Origin: Aquibaculum arenosum
Lineage (GTDB): Bacteria; Pseudomonadota; Alphaproteobacteria; Kiloniellales; DSM-21159
Direction: 5' to 3'
Assembly: GCF_029222965.1 (NCBI RefSeq)
Contig: NZ_JARHUD010000009.1
Location: 1-64,000, forward strand
DNA length: 64,000 nucleotides
Position 1 is the first letter of the stretch. Each line of letters begins with the position of its first letter. Positions 42,677-52,536 of the stretch are shown piece by piece. A program made the position numbers and the translations under genes. The notes below the pieces were generated by a model that was not told the DNA's origin, searched no databases, and saw nothing but the letters and a program-made list of their open reading frames with translations.

Positions 42677-44350
42677 ATGCCCAAGAGCGATATCGAGATA
42701 GCCCGCGAAGCGACGCTGCAGCCCATCGCCGAGATCGGCGCCAAGCTCGACATTCCGCAGGACGCGATCCTGCAGTACGGCCCCTACAAGGGGAAGGTCT
42801 CCTTCGACTTCATCAAGGGCCTCGCCGACCGGCCCAACGGCAAGCTGGTGCTGGTGACGGCGATCACGCCGACGCCGGCAGGCGAAGGCAAGACCACCAC
42901 CAGCGTGGGCCTGGGCGACGGCCTCAACCGCATCGGCAAGCGCGCGGCCGTCTGCCTGCGCGAACCCTCCCTTGGCCCCTGCTTTGGCATGAAGGGTGGC
43001 GCGGCCGGTGGCGGTTACGCCCAGGTCGTGCCCATGGAGGACATCAACCTCCACTTCACCGGTGATTTCCACGCCATCGGCATCGCCCACAATCTGCTCG
43101 CGGCGCTGATCGACAATCACATCTACTGGGGCAATGAGCTCGGCTTCGACAGCCGACGCGTCTCTTGGCGCCGGGTGATGGACATGAACGACCGGGCCCT
43201 GCGCTCCATCGTGACCTCGCTCGGCGGCACCCCCAACGGTTTCCCACGCGAAGATGGCTTCGACATCGTCGTGGCCTCGGAGATCATGGCGATTTTCTGC
43301 CTGGCCACCGATCTGGAGGATCTAACCGAGCGCCTGGGCAAGATCGTGGTCGGTTACACCCGGGATCGCAAGCCGATCCTGGCCCGCGATCTGAAGGCAC
43401 CGGGATCGATGGCAGTGCTGCTCAAGGATGCCATTTCCCCGAACCTGGTGCAGACGCTGGAAGGCAACCCGGCCTTCATTCACGGCGGCCCCTTTGCCAA
43501 CATCGCCCACGGCTGTAACTCCGTGATTGCCACGCAGACGGCCCTGAAGCTTGCCGACTATGTGGTGACCGAAGCCGGCTTCGGCGCCGACTTGGGTGCG
43601 GAGAAGTTCTTCGATATCAAGTGCCGCAAGGCAGGCCTGAAGCCAAACGCGGCGGTGGTCGTTGCCACCATCCGCGCGCTCAAGATGCACGGTGGCGTGG
43701 CCAAGGAAGACCTGGGCAAGGAGAACGTCGAGGCCGTCAAGAAGGGCTGCAGCAACCTGGCGCGGCACCTGCGCAATGTGAAGTCCTTCGGCGTTCCGGC
43801 GGTGGTGGCGATCAACCGTTTCATCACTGATACGGACGCGGAGATGGAAGTGGTGCGCCAGGTGGTCAAGGAACTCGGGTCCGAGGCGGTGGTCTGCTCC
43901 CATTGGGCCGAGGGCTCCAAGGGCACCGAGGAACTGGCGCAGAAGGTCGTAGCCCTGGTGGAAAGCGGCACCGACCAGTTCGCCCCGCTCTACGACGACG
44001 ACATGCCGCTGTGGGACAAGATCGAAACCATCGCCACGAACCTCTATGGGGCTTCGGAAGTGCAGGCGGACAAGAGCGTGCGCAACCGCATCCGCGAACT
44101 GCAGGAGACGGGCTACGGTCATCTGCCAATCTGCATGGCCAAGACCCAGTACTCCTTCTCCACCGACCCCAACCTCAAGGGGGCCCCAGCGCATCACTCG
44201 CTGACGGTGCGTGAGGTGCGGCTCTCGGCCGGTGCGGAGTTCGTGGTCGCCATCTGCGGTGACATCATGACCATGCCGGGTCTGCCGCGGGTTCCGGCAG
44301 CAAACTCCATTCATCTGGATTCAGAGGGCCGGATCGAAGGGCTGTTCTAA
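42677..44350 (+). CDS. fhs: Formate-tetrahydrofolate ligase
   Basis: This 557-residue cytosolic enzyme makes 10-formyl-THF from formate, ATP and THF in one-carbon metabolism. The P-loop is [20 protein letters not shown]. Other family blocks are [54 protein letters not shown] and [15 protein letters not shown]. Length is normal. It is a stand-alone gene with AAGG upstream and a perfect 12-bp hairpin downstream. No folD or purU is adjacent. Confidence 0.96.
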   Translation: MPKSDIEIAREATLQPIAEIGAKLDIPQDAILQYGPYKGKVSFDFIKGLADRPNGKLVLVTAITPTPAGEGKTTTSVGLGDGLNRIGKRAAVCLREPSLGPCFGMKGGAAGGGYAQVVPMEDINLHFTGDFHAIGIAHNLLAALIDNHIYWGNELGFDSRRVSWRRVMDMNDRALRSIVTSLGGTPNGFPREDGFDIVVASEIMAIFCLATDLEDLTERLGKIVVGYTRDRKPILARDLKAPGSMAVLLKDAISPNLVQTLEGNPAFIHGGPFANIAHGCNSVIATQTALKLADYVVTEAGFGADLGAEKFFDIKCRKAGLKPNAAVVVATIRALKMHGGVAKEDLGKENVEAVKKGCSNLARHLRNVKSFGVPAVVAINRFITDTDAEMEVVRQVVKELGSEAVVCSHWAEGSKGTEELAQKVVALVESGTDQFAPLYDDDMPLWDKIETIATNLYGASEVQADKSVRNRIRELQETGYGHLPICMAKTQYSFSTDPNLKGAPAHHSLTVREVRLSAGAEFVVAICGDIMTMPGLPRVPAANSIHLDSEGRIEGLF

Positions 44351-44405
44351 GCCTGATGGTGCCTGGACCAGCCCGGTCCGGGACCTAGCCTTCAAGCAGA
44401 TGCAG

Positions 44406-44443
44406 GCGCCCGAGAGATCCGTTTGAGCGGTTCTCTCGGGCGC
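44406..44443 (+). terminator. Terminator-like hairpin after fhs
   Basis: GCGCCCGAGAGA pairs perfectly with TCTCTCGGGCGC across a 14-base loop, 55 bases after the fhs stop. It is followed by AATTCGTT rather than a clean T-run. Confidence 0.65.
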
Positions 44444-44554
44444 AATTCGTTCGATCCGGTGCTTGCGGCGGCCTGCCGCGGAATGTCGATAAGCCATTGC
44501 GCCGGATTCGCAGGCATTGTACCTAGGATGCACTGCTAAAAAGGGGGCTCGGGT

Positions 44555-45175
44555 ATGCTTCGATCGAGGTCGCTCGCCGGCGCTGCTGTCGGCGCGGTCA
44601 TTGCGCTGACGACGATGACGGCGGAAGCTAGCGGTGACACACAGACCGCGGCGCGCACGGACGATGCGTTTCTTGTGCGCGCCATCATCAATGAAGGGGC
44701 AGCCGAAATTCCGGAGAATGTCTCCTTCACCCTTCACACCTTGGGCGGCGGCGGTGAGGCGGACCTTGCTGCGGAAAGCTCGGGCGGCATCGCTGAATTC
44801 AGCGTGCCCAGCGGGGACTATCTGCTGACCACGGCTTACGGCGCGATGCTAAAGCAGGAGGTCGTGCAGGTGCGCGGGCGCGGCGAAATCGCGCACACGG
44901 TCAACCTGAATGCCGGTGAGATCACCTTGAGCGTGATTCCGGGCATCGGGCGCCCCGCGCTCAAGGATGCCATCGACTGGAAGATCCACACCTATGGCCG
45001 TGATACCGAGGGCAAGCGTCACGTGCTCCATCAGGTCAGCGGCGCCAACCCCTATCTGGTTCTGCCGGCGGGTTGGTACTTCGTTACGGCCGACTATGGT
45101 GGTCGCCAGTTGACTCACACCATCGAAGTCGGCGCCGGCAACCGTTTCGATTATACCCTGGTGCAGCAGAACTGA
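44555..45175 (+). CDS. Secreted protein with two carboxypeptidase-regulatory-like repeats
   Basis: This is a 206-residue hypothetical protein. A signal peptide (RSLAGAAVGAVIALTTM ending AEA) predicts export. The mature part holds two similar ~75-residue beta-sandwich units. The first has SFTLHTLGGGGE ... VPSGDYLLTTAYGAML ... VNLNAGE. The second has DWKIHTYGRDTE ... LPAGWYFVTADYGGRQ ... VGAGNRFDYTL. The shared W/F-x-[IL]-H-T-[YL]-G and [PS]-[SA]-G-x-Y-x-[LV]-T-x-x-Y-G pattern resembles regulatory-like (Ig/transthyretin) domains often appended to von Willebrand or envelope proteins. No enzymatic residues are evident. A strong terminator follows, so it is a single-gene unit. Function is unknown. 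Confidence 0.7.
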   Translation: MLRSRSLAGAAVGAVIALTTMTAEASGDTQTAARTDDAFLVRAIINEGAAEIPENVSFTLHTLGGGGEADLAAESSGGIAEFSVPSGDYLLTTAYGAMLKQEVVQVRGRGEIAHTVNLNAGEITLSVIPGIGRPALKDAIDWKIHTYGRDTEGKRHVLHQVSGANPYLVLPAGWYFVTADYGGRQLTHTIEVGAGNRFDYTLVQQN

Positions 45176-45229
45176 TCGTCACCGGGGGCGGGTGGAGCCG
45201 ATCTGCGCTCCCTCATATCGCTCAAGCGA

Positions 45230-45265
45230 AAGGCCACAGCGACCGTTGGACGCTGTGGCCTTTTT
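45230..45265 (+). terminator. Rho-independent terminator
   Basis: AGGCCACAGCG pairs with CGCTGTGGCCT followed by TTTTT, a textbook intrinsic terminator 55 bases after the secreted-protein gene. It is also placed to act on the convergent GST gene. Confidence 0.9.
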
Positions 45266-45270
45266 CGTTG

Positions 45271-45346
45271 ATCGACTGAGTGGACGTCAGGACTTGCGGT
45301 ACTTGTCCATCGACTGAGCGGACGTCAGGACTTGCGGTACTTGTCC
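45271..45346. repeat. 38-base tandem duplication at the 3' end of the GST gene
   Basis: The segment 45271-45308 is repeated head-to-tail at 45309-45346 with one mismatch (T at 45281, C at 45319). The inner copy contains the last codons (DKYRKS) and stop of the GST gene. The outer copy duplicates that coding end beyond the stop. It looks like a recent slippage or recombination duplication. Confidence 0.9.
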
Positions 45347-45954
45347 AGCGAGGTTGCCTGCATCGGCGGCAGTTCGGACATCCGAGCAGTCAAGGCCGCC
45401 AGCTTGGGGAAAGACTTCTCCTCGACCAGGGCCGGCACCATGAAACCGATAAAGTCGTAGACGATGGCGGTGGTCACATCTGCCTGGGTCATGCGGCCGC
45501 CGACCAGATGGTCGCCATTCTCCAGCATCGCTTCCAGCGCTGCCAAGCCGCCGCGGACCTGACCCGACAGACGCTCGATCCATTTCTCGCTGATGTGCGC
45601 CTCATCGCGCATCGCCGGATTGCGCTCATAGGCGATCAGAATGGTTTTCTCCGCGGCTCCCATGGCATGGAAGACGGCACGGAGCACGACACGACGCTCG
45701 GCGCCGCTGGCCGGCGTCAGGCGCTTATCCCCCGCCTGCTCATCCAGATGGTCCAGTATCGCGGTGCTGTCGATCAAGGTTTCGCCGTCGTCCAGCGCCA
45801 GGGCCGGGACGCGCGCCAGGCGATTGTGCTGGCGGATCGCTTCGAGATCCGTGGCCGTGGACAGCTCTGCCCGCTCATAGGGCATGCCGTAGAGGTCAAG
45901 GGTCACGGCACAGCGGCGCACGAAGGGGGAAAGATCGCGTCCGATCAACAGCAT
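45325..45954 (-). CDS. Glutathione S-transferase family protein
   Basis: This 209-residue cytosolic enzyme has an N-terminal thioredoxin-like domain: MLLIGRDLSPFVRRCAVTL with a Ser/Cys active region, NRLARVPALALDDGETLIDS with cis-Pro and the Glu-Ser for glutathione gamma-glutamyl binding. The C-terminal helical domain carries MTQADVTTAIVYDFIGF with the capping Asp. Family members conjugate or reduce electrophiles with glutathione; substrate unknown. Its stop lies inside a tandem 38-base duplication. The Fe-alcohol dehydrogenase gene lies 44 bases upstream on the same strand. Confidence 0.9.
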   Translation of the reverse strand: MLLIGRDLSPFVRRCAVTLDLYGMPYERAELSTATDLEAIRQHNRLARVPALALDDGETLIDSTAILDHLDEQAGDKRLTPASGAERRVVLRAVFHAMGAAEKTILIAYERNPAMRDEAHISEKWIERLSGQVRGGLAALEAMLENGDHLVGGRMTQADVTTAIVYDFIGFMVPALVEEKSFPKLAALTARMSELPPMQATSLDKYRKS

Positions 45955-45998
45955 TAAGCGCGTCTCCTATTTGGGTTTAGAATCTGGAAGTGTCGGGC

Positions 45999-47132
45999 TC
46001 AGCCGTAGACTTCGGCAAAGAGCGCCTCGTAGTCTTCGCGGGTCGCCTGGCGCGGGTTGCTGGCGTTGCTGTGGTCGGCAAGTGCGCCCTCGACCATCTT
46101 CGGCAGCACGTGCTTGGGCACGCCCATTTCCTTCAGATTGGCCGGCAGGCCCAGTTCGCGATTGAGGTCTTCGATGGCCGCGGCAAGGTTGCTGCCAGGG
46201 GGCAGGCCCATGGTCTCGGCAAGGACGTCGTACTTGTTGCCGACGTGCCCTGCGTTGAAGCGCAGCACGGCCGGCAGGATGACGGCATTCAGCGTGCCGT
46301 GATGCAGGCGCGGGTCCTGGATGCCGCCCAGGGGATGGGACATGGCGTGGACCGCGCCCAGACCCTTCTGGAAGGTCAGGCCACCCATGACTGCCGACCA
46401 GAGCATTTCGCGGCGGGCTTCGCGATCCTGGCCGTCGGCCACCGCGCGGCGGATGTGGCGGATGCCGCGACGCAGACCGTCCAGGGCGATGGCCTCGGCC
46501 ACCGGGTTGTCCTTCGGGCTGAGGTAGGTCTCGATGCAGTGGGTGATCGCATCCATGCCCGTGGCGGCCGTGAGGCCTGGCGGCAGGCCGAGCGTGAGCT
46601 CGGGATCGCAGATCGCCACCCGTGGAATGATATGGGGCGAAAGGAAGCCTAGCTTGCGGCCGTCGTTGAGGGTCAGGATCGCCCCGCGGCCCACCTCGCT
46701 GCCCGTGCCGGCGGTGGTCGGAACGGCAATCAGTGGCGCTACGGCTTTGGTGATGAGTTCGGCACCGCCCAGGATGGCGGCATAGCGCTCCATGGGCGGC
46801 AGGTGGTTGGCCATCAGGGCAACGCCCTTGCCGAGGTCGATGGAAGAGCCTCCGCCGAAAGCCACCACGGAATCGCAGCCTGCATCGGCATAGACCTCAA
46901 GGGCAGCGTTCACTGCCTGCTCGGTGGGGTTCTCCGGGGTCTGGTCGAAGATCGTCGCCGTCATCTCCGGGGGCAGGGCGTCCAGAGCCTTCTGGGCCAA
47001 TCCGAGCTTTACCAGCCCAGGGTCTGTGACCAGGAGCGGACGGTTGACCCCAAGGGCCTTCAACTCGTCGCCCAGGAGCTGCAAGGCCCCGAAATCGAAC
47101 TGGATCTTCGTCAGGTACTGGACCAGAGCCAC
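45999..47132 (-). CDS. Iron-containing alcohol dehydrogenase
   Basis: This 377-residue group III dehydrogenase has the NAD-binding segment DSVVAFGGGSSIDLGKGVAL and PTTAGTGSEVGRGAIL. Metal ligands are Asp and His in GMDAITHCIETYL, and the two His in GAVHAMSHPLGG and DPRLHHGTLNAVIL. It resembles 4-hydroxybutyrate or 1,3-propanediol dehydrogenases; specificity cannot be read directly. The upstream region holds a perfect 11-bp hairpin between it and the hydrolase gene. It may be read together with the GST gene downstream. Confidence 0.92.
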   Translation of the reverse strand: MALVQYLTKIQFDFGALQLLGDELKALGVNRPLLVTDPGLVKLGLAQKALDALPPEMTATIFDQTPENPTEQAVNAALEVYADAGCDSVVAFGGGSSIDLGKGVALMANHLPPMERYAAILGGAELITKAVAPLIAVPTTAGTGSEVGRGAILTLNDGRKLGFLSPHIIPRVAICDPELTLGLPPGLTAATGMDAITHCIETYLSPKDNPVAEAIALDGLRRGIRHIRRAVADGQDREARREMLWSAVMGGLTFQKGLGAVHAMSHPLGGIQDPRLHHGTLNAVILPAVLRFNAGHVGNKYDVLAETMGLPPGSNLAAAIEDLNRELGLPANLKEMGVPKHVLPKMVEGALADHSNASNPRQATREDYEALFAEVYG

Positions 47133-47163
47133 CGGCGCTCTCCCTCATGCACATCGTTGCGAT

Positions 47164-47192
47164 GCCGGCATGGCTCTTCAGGCCATGCCGGC
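47164..47192 (-). terminator. Stem-loop between hydrolase and Fe-ADH genes
   Basis: GCCGGCATGGC pairs perfectly with GCCATGCCGGC across 7 bases. It lies ~104 bases after the dienelactone hydrolase stop and 31 bases before the ADH start in the leftward direction. No T-run follows; it could be a terminator or leader structure. Confidence 0.5.
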
Positions 47193-47295
47193 GATTGGGG
47201 GCCAGTCTAATGCCTGAGCGCCGGCTGTCGAGACGCTACGGATCAATGCGCTTGAGGTGAAGTCGTGCCCTGCAGCTGTGGTGCGCGAGTCGGGA

Positions 47296-48183
47296 TTATG
47301 CGGCGGCGATATGCTGGTCGAACCACGCCAGCAGGCGCTCCCACCCGTCCTGGGCGGGCGCTTCGCGATAGCTCGGGCGGTAGTCGGCATGGAAGGCGTG
47401 CGGAGCGTCGGGATAGACAACGATCTCAAAGCTTTGCTCCGCCTCTTCCAGCGCGCTGCGCATCTCCTCGACTGTGTCCACGGGAATGCCACTGTCGGCA
47501 CCGCCATAGAGGCCGAGTACAGGGGCATTCAGGTCGGCTGCGACGTCGATTGGATGCTGCGGGGTGGTGTCGCTGGTCTCTCCCACCAGGCGTCCATACC
47601 AGGCAACGCCCGCCGAGAGATCGGGATTGTGCGCGGCATAGAGCCAGGTCACGCGCCCGCCCCAGCAGAAGCCGGTGATGCCAAGGCGCTCCGTATCGCC
47701 ACCCTCTGCGGCTGCCCAGGCCACGCAGTCGTCGAGATCGGACATCACCTGTTCGTCTGGCACCTGCGAGACCACCTCGCTCAGCAGGGTCTGGATGTCG
47801 TCATAGCCGCTGGGGTCTCCCTGCCGGTTGTAAAGCTCCGGCGCCACAGCGAAGTAGCCCGCCTTGCCCAGGCGGCGACAGACATCCTTGATGTGCTCGT
47901 GCACGCCAAAGATCTCCTGGATCACCAGGATGACCGGTGCCGAATCATCGTCGACCGGCCGCGCGAAATAGACCGGCACTTCGGTGCCGTCCGTTGCGGT
48001 GAAGGCGCTGTCGCCGGCCTCCAGTCCGTCCGTATCGGTCTTGATCACCGTCTCAGCAGACACCGGGCCTGCTGCGGCGGCGAAGCCGACTGCAGCGCTT
48101 GCGGTCATAACGAAGCCGCGGCGGGATAAGGGCGGGAGCGCGGCGGTGAGACTGTGGAAATCAGCCCGAAGGTCATGTGCCAT
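47296..48183 (-). CDS. Dienelactone hydrolase family protein, Tat-exported
   Basis: This 295-residue alpha/beta hydrolase starts with a twin-arginine signal, SRRGFVMTASAAVGFAAAAG, ending near VSAET, so the folded enzyme is probably exported. The catalytic Cys is in ITGFCWGGRVTWL, the Asp in LYGGADSGIPVD and the His in APHAFHADYRPSY. ILVIQEIFGVHEHIKDVC is the typical DLH substrate segment. Cytosolic homologues open dienelactones in chlorocatechol breakdown; the exported form probably has another ester or lactone substrate. It is a stand-alone leftward gene. Confidence 0.9.
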   Translation of the reverse strand: MAHDLRADFHSLTAALPPLSRRGFVMTASAAVGFAAAAGPVSAETVIKTDTDGLEAGDSAFTATDGTEVPVYFARPVDDDSAPVILVIQEIFGVHEHIKDVCRRLGKAGYFAVAPELYNRQGDPSGYDDIQTLLSEVVSQVPDEQVMSDLDDCVAWAAAEGGDTERLGITGFCWGGRVTWLYAAHNPDLSAGVAWYGRLVGETSDTTPQHPIDVAADLNAPVLGLYGGADSGIPVDTVEEMRSALEEAEQSFEIVVYPDAPHAFHADYRPSYREAPAQDGWERLLAWFDQHIAAA

Positions 48184-48385
48184 GGCTCAGACTCCTTCAG
48201 TTTGCTGGGCCAGTATAACCGCCAAGCGCATGTTATGGAAATCGCTCCGAGGCGAGTCGTTTTGCTATCTTCCGGGCCAGCGTTGGGATAGAATGATCCC
48301 AGTTGTTACCTCTCGGCCCGCGGCCAGAACCAGCTATCGCAGCCCGATGGCTCGGGGCGGCGGCTCCGTTCCAGGGCCGGGATCG

Positions 48386-48420
48386 GGGGGCGGGGCAACG
48401 AGGTCCCCTGTCCCGCCCCC
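48386..48420 (-). terminator. GC-rich hairpin downstream of recQ
   Basis: GGGGGCGGG pairs with CCCGCCCCC around a 17-base loop, 29 bases past the recQ stop in the leftward direction. There is no T-run, so termination efficiency is uncertain. Confidence 0.5.
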
Positions 48421-48448
48421 TACTTGCTTCCGTGTTCCGGCTTTTTGC

Positions 48449-50287
48449 TCAGCCTTGATCCGCGTGTGCGATGACTTCGAGGAAGGCCGCGCCATAGCGC
48501 TCGAGCTTGCTTTCCCCCACACCTGGTAACTGGCCGAGGGCCGCTCGGCTGCCTGGACGGCTCTGAGCCATGGCCACCAGGGTCGAATCGTGAAAGATCA
48601 TGTAGGGCGGCAGGTTCACCTCGCGCGCCAATTCCAGCCGCCTGGCACGCAATGCCGTGAAGAGCGAGCGCTCGGCTTCGCTTTCCAGCGTTGCCGCCGC
48701 TGCACCGCTGCTGCCGCCGGAGGCGGTTGCTTTACGGCGGGCGCCCACTTCGCGGCGCAATGACACCTGCTCTTCGCCGCGCAGCACCGGTCGGCTCTTT
48801 TCCGTCAGGCGCAGCGCGCCATAGCCTTCCAAATCGATGTGCAGCAGCCCAAGGCTGGCCAGTTGGCGCAGGATAGAGCGCCAGGCTTTGGCATCGAAAT
48901 CGGTGCCGATGCCAAAGGTGGAGAGCTGGTCATGACCGGCCGCGCGGATCTTGTCGCTGGTTTTGCCCAGCAGCACGTCGATGACATGGGCGCTGCCGTA
49001 ACGCTGCCCGGTGCGATAGATGGTCGACAGCGCCTTCTGCGCCGCGACGGTGCCGTCGAAGGTTTGTGGCGGCGAGAGACAGGTGTCGCAATTGCCGCAG
49101 GCCTCACAGCTGTCGCCGAAGTAGTCCAGCAGGACCTGGCGCCGGCAGCGGGTGGTTTCGGCATAGCCCAGCAGCGCATCCAATTTGCGGTGCTCAAGGC
49201 GCTTGCGTGCGTCGGGGGCGTTGCTCTCCTCAATCATACGGCGTTGCTGGGCGATGTCCTGCATCCCGAACAGCAGCAGTGTCTCAGCGGGCAGGCCGTC
49301 GCGCCCGGCGCGACCGGTTTCCTGATAGTAGGCCTCCAGGCTGCGCGGCGGATCGAGGTGGGCGACAAAGCGAACGTCCGGCTTGTCGATGCCCATGCCG
49401 AAGGCAATGGTGGCCGCAATGGTCAGGCCGGGTTCCTTCAGAAATCGTTCCTGGTGGCGAGCGCGCACCTCGGGGGCCAGGCCGGCGTGGTAGGGCAGGG
49501 CAGAGATGCCCTGATCCGTCAGCCAGCTCGCCACCTCCTCCGTGCGGGCACGCGACAGGCAATAGACGATGCCGGCTTCTCCGCCCTGGGCCTTGACGAA
49601 GTCCAAGAGCTGGCGCCGGGCGGTGGTCTTGGGCTGCACCCCGTAACGAATGTTCGGGCGGTCGAAGCCGCCCAGGAAATCGCGCCCGTCATGGAGCGCC
49701 AGTCGGTCGATGATGTCCCTGCGCGTCGGCGCATCGGCCGTGGCGGTCAAGGCAACCCGAGGAATGGCGGGAAAGCGCTCGGCCAGCAGGCCCAGGCGAT
49801 GGTACTCGGGACGGAAATCGTGCCCCCACTCGCTGATGCAGTGGGCCTCGTCGATGGCGAACAGACTGAGGCGGCAGTTGTCCAGGAGCTCCAGGAAGCT
49901 GTCCATCAGCAGCCGCTCCGGGGCCACGTAGAGCAGGTCCAGCTCCTCCTGCTGCATGGCCCTTATCGCCTGGCGGCTCAGCTCGGCATCCTGGGCAGAA
50001 TTCAAGGTCGCTGCGCGCACGCCCAGCTCCCGCAGCGCCGCCACCTGGTCCTGCATCAGGGCAATCAGTGGCGACACCACGATGGCGGTGCCCGGACGGG
50101 CGATGGCCGGAATCTGATAGCAGAGCGATTTGCCGCTGCCCGTGGGCATCACCACCAGGGCATGCCCGCCGGCGCAGACCTGCTCCACCACGGCCTCCTG
50201 CAATCCCCGAAAGGAGGAAAAGCCGAACACCCGACGCAGGATCTTCTGCGGATCGTCCGCCGCCTCGTGAATCTCTAGACTGGCCAT
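48449..50287 (-). CDS. recQ: ATP-dependent DNA helicase RecQ
   Basis: This 612-residue 3'-5' helicase acts in recombination and replication-fork repair. Helicase motifs are [15 protein letters not shown] (I), [18 protein letters not shown] (II and aromatic loop), [15 protein letters not shown] (III), [20 protein letters not shown] (V) and [12 protein letters not shown] (VI). The zinc-binding RecQ-Ct cysteines are [13 protein letters not shown] with [13 protein letters not shown] and C-terminal HRDC domains ([33 protein letters not shown]) are present. The ATG at 50287 is preferred because GGGGGG lies upstream; one 12 bases earlier is possible. The FemAB-like gene lies 52 bases upstream on the same strand. 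Confidence 0.96.
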   Translation of the reverse strand: MASLEIHEAADDPQKILRRVFGFSSFRGLQEAVVEQVCAGGHALVVMPTGSGKSLCYQIPAIARPGTAIVVSPLIALMQDQVAALRELGVRAATLNSAQDAELSRQAIRAMQQEELDLLYVAPERLLMDSFLELLDNCRLSLFAIDEAHCISEWGHDFRPEYHRLGLLAERFPAIPRVALTATADAPTRRDIIDRLALHDGRDFLGGFDRPNIRYGVQPKTTARRQLLDFVKAQGGEAGIVYCLSRARTEEVASWLTDQGISALPYHAGLAPEVRARHQERFLKEPGLTIAATIAFGMGIDKPDVRFVAHLDPPRSLEAYYQETGRAGRDGLPAETLLLFGMQDIAQQRRMIEESNAPDARKRLEHRKLDALLGYAETTRCRRQVLLDYFGDSCEACGNCDTCLSPPQTFDGTVAAQKALSTIYRTGQRYGSAHVIDVLLGKTSDKIRAAGHDQLSTFGIGTDFDAKAWRSILRQLASLGLLHIDLEGYGALRLTEKSRPVLRGEEQVSLRREVGARRKATASGGSSGAAAATLESEAERSLFTALRARRLELAREVNLPPYMIFHDSTLVAMAQSRPGSRAALGQLPGVGESKLERYGAAFLEVIAHADQG

Positions 50288-50339
50288 GGCCCCCCGCATA
50301 CCTGCCCAAGGGAGGCTTGGCCAGTGCCCGCCTCCCGGT

Positions 50340-51506
50340 CTACTCCGAGAGGCCGCGATAGGGGCTGTGGTGGCGGTTGATCAGCTCGATCTCCTGGCGC
50401 ACCTGGCGGGTCTCGCGGCGCAGGTAATCGGCCACGGCGCGCTCAAGGGCCGGATCGCGGATCAGGTGCGCGCTCCGGGTTTCCGTGGCGAGGTAGCCGC
50501 GCTGTACTTTGTGCTCACCCTGGGCTCCGGCTTCGACGCGGCGCAGGCCCCGGGCGATGGCGTAGTCGATGGTCTGGTAGTAGCAGGTTTCGAAGTGCAG
50601 GAAACGGTGCGCCTCGTTGCAGCCCCAGTTACGGCCGTAGAGTACGCCGTCCCCCACCAGATTGAGTGCGCCGGCCAGAAGCTCGTCGCCGCGCTCCGCC
50701 ACGATCAGCACCACGCGCTCCGCCAAGCGTTCCCCCAGGCTCTGGAAGAAGGGGAGGGTGAGATAGGGCTGACCCCACTTGCGGTCGGCGGTGTCCAGAT
50801 AGAAGCGGTGGAAGGCCTCCCAGTGCCGCTCCTGGATGTCAGGGCCGGTCAAGGCGCGGAAGCTCAGGCCTAGTTCCGCGACCTTGGCGCGCTCCTTGCG
50901 GATCGCCTTACGCTTGCGGGAGACCAGCGCAGACAGGAAGTCGTCGAATCCGCCGTAGTTGTCGTTGTGCCAGTGGAACTGCCGGCCAATGCGCTGCAGG
51001 AAGCCGCCTTCCCCCAGGGCATGCCACTCCTCTTCCTCTGGAAAGGTGACGTGCAGGCTGATCACACTGTGACGCCGCGCCACCTCCTCCAGCCCGGCGA
51101 TCAGCAGACTGCGCACCTGCGACTGGTCCGCCTCCGGGTGAACCAGCAGGCGTGGTCCGGTGACCGGCGTGAAAGGCACGCAGGCTTGGAGCTTGGGGTA
51201 GTAGCGTCCGCCGGCGCGTTCGTAGGCATCGGCCCACCCCCAGTCGAAGACATACTCGCCGAAGGAATGGCTCTTGAGGTAGAGCGGCACCGCTCCGACG
51301 AGGCGGCCCGTGGAGTCGCGCGCCAGCAAATGCTGTGGCAGCCATCCAGTCTCGGCTGTGGCGCAGCCCGTCTCCTCCAGTGCGGAGAGAAAGGCATGGG
51401 AGACGAAGGGGCAGCGCGCACCGGCGCAGGCATCCCACTCGGAAGCTGACACCTGGGAAAGGCGCTCGATGACCTGGAGGGGGTGCTGGTCGGCACCGTC
51501 GGGCAT
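50340..51506 (-). CDS. FemAB-like/GNAT-type acyltransferase (DUF482)
   Basis: This 388-residue protein belongs to the COG3146 'peptidogalycan biosynthesis/recognition' group, with a GNAT-type FemAB-like fold. Blocks seen are [86 protein letters not shown] and [28 protein letters not shown]. The conserved W, Y and H residues of the family are intact. The substrate is unknown. The ATG at 51506 is supported by AAAGGAG 9 bases ahead. It is likely co-transcribed with recQ downstream and is divergent from the rhomboid gene. Confidence 0.85.
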   Translation of the reverse strand: MPDGADQHPLQVIERLSQVSASEWDACAGARCPFVSHAFLSALEETGCATAETGWLPQHLLARDSTGRLVGAVPLYLKSHSFGEYVFDWGWADAYERAGGRYYPKLQACVPFTPVTGPRLLVHPEADQSQVRSLLIAGLEEVARRHSVISLHVTFPEEEEWHALGEGGFLQRIGRQFHWHNDNYGGFDDFLSALVSRKRKAIRKERAKVAELGLSFRALTGPDIQERHWEAFHRFYLDTADRKWGQPYLTLPFFQSLGERLAERVVLIVAERGDELLAGALNLVGDGVLYGRNWGCNEAHRFLHFETCYYQTIDYAIARGLRRVEAGAQGEHKVQRGYLATETRSAHLIRDPALERAVADYLRRETRQVRQEIELINRHHSPYRGLSE

Positions 51507-51597
51507 GACGGCTTCTCCTTTCCTGGCCGACGCCGGCCGAGTCATGAGAGGATGACACCAGTGTGGAGCAGCGGGCCGGCAAAGCGAAAGGGGTCAT

Positions 51598-52530
51598 GTG
51601 AGCGATTTCGGCGGCAATCCCGGTGGCGGGGCCTGGGGCGGTGGTCTGTGGGGCGATCCTTGGGTTGTGGTGCGCCGCTCCCGTCGGCGCAGCGAGGCCG
51701 AGCGCTATGCCCTGGTGCTGGCCGCCATGGGCATCACCAGCCGGCTGCATCGCGACGGTGAATGGATCACACTTTCGGTCGCGCCACACCACGCCGCATC
51801 CGCTGAGCGCGAGATTGGGGCCTATGTGAAGGAGAACAGCCACCAGACCCCGGCTGCGCCCACCATCCGTCCCGGTCGCGAGGCCTTGCTGGGAGTGCTG
51901 GCCTACGCCTGCGTGCTCTTCTTCCTGCACGGCGCGGCCTTGCGCGATGCCTTTGGCCTGGACTGGCTGTCTGCGGGCGCGGCGCAGGCGGGCTTGATCC
52001 TGGATGGGCAGCTTTGGCGCACGGCGACGGCCCTGGGGCTTCACGGAGATGGCACGCACCTCCTGGGCAATCTGGCGCTGGGCGGCTTCTTCGGCTTCCT
52101 GCTCGCACAGCTGTTGGGCGGGGGGCTGGCCTGGCTGGCGATATTGGTGAGCGGTGCTGTGGGCAATCTGCTGGCGGCGGTTTTGCGGTCCAATGAGCAG
52201 ACCTCCATCGGCGCCTCCACCGCAGTCTTTGCCGCGCTGGGTCTGCTTTGTGCCCTGTCCTGGCGGCACCAGGCACCGGCGCGCTTCCGCGGCCTGCGCC
52301 GCTGGCTGCCCTTTGCCGCGGGCGCCATGCTGCTGGCCTACCTGGGTGTCGGTGGGGAGCGCACCGATGTGCTGGCGCACGTCACCGGCTTCGCCGCGGG
52401 TGCCGGCGGAGGCTTCCTTCTGGCCCAGATCGGCCCGCGCGTTCCCTTGGGCAGCGCAGCACAACTCGCCTATGCCCTGGCGGCCGTGCTGCTCTTTACA
52501 CTGGCTTGGCTGATCGCCCTGGCTGTCTGA
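51598..52530 (+). CDS. Rhomboid-family intramembrane serine protease
   Basis: This 310-residue membrane protease has a cytosolic N-terminal ~90 residues containing a short alpha-beta region (SEAERYALVLAAMGITSRLH). Six to seven hydrophobic segments follow. Rhomboid landmarks are DGTHLLGNLALGGFFG (H-x-x-x-N), the nucleophile in TSIGASTAVFAALG (G-x-S) and the catalytic His in TDVLAHVTGFAAG. The dyad is therefore intact. The GTG start has AAAGGGG upstream. Natural substrates are unknown. It is a stand-alone rightward gene. Confidence 0.9.
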   Translation: MSDFGGNPGGGAWGGGLWGDPWVVVRRSRRRSEAERYALVLAAMGITSRLHRDGEWITLSVAPHHAASAEREIGAYVKENSHQTPAAPTIRPGREALLGVLAYACVLFFLHGAALRDAFGLDWLSAGAAQAGLILDGQLWRTATALGLHGDGTHLLGNLALGGFFGFLLAQLLGGGLAWLAILVSGAVGNLLAAVLRSNEQTSIGASTAVFAALGLLCALSWRHQAPARFRGLRRWLPFAAGAMLLAYLGVGGERTDVLAHVTGFAAGAGGGFLLAQIGPRVPLGSAAQLAYALAAVLLFTLAWLIALAV

Positions 52531-52536
52531 CCGGAA

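Noticed and set aside
48839-50278. 480-codon frame opposite recQ
   Set aside because: Mirror frame of a highly conserved helicase; no homology recognised.
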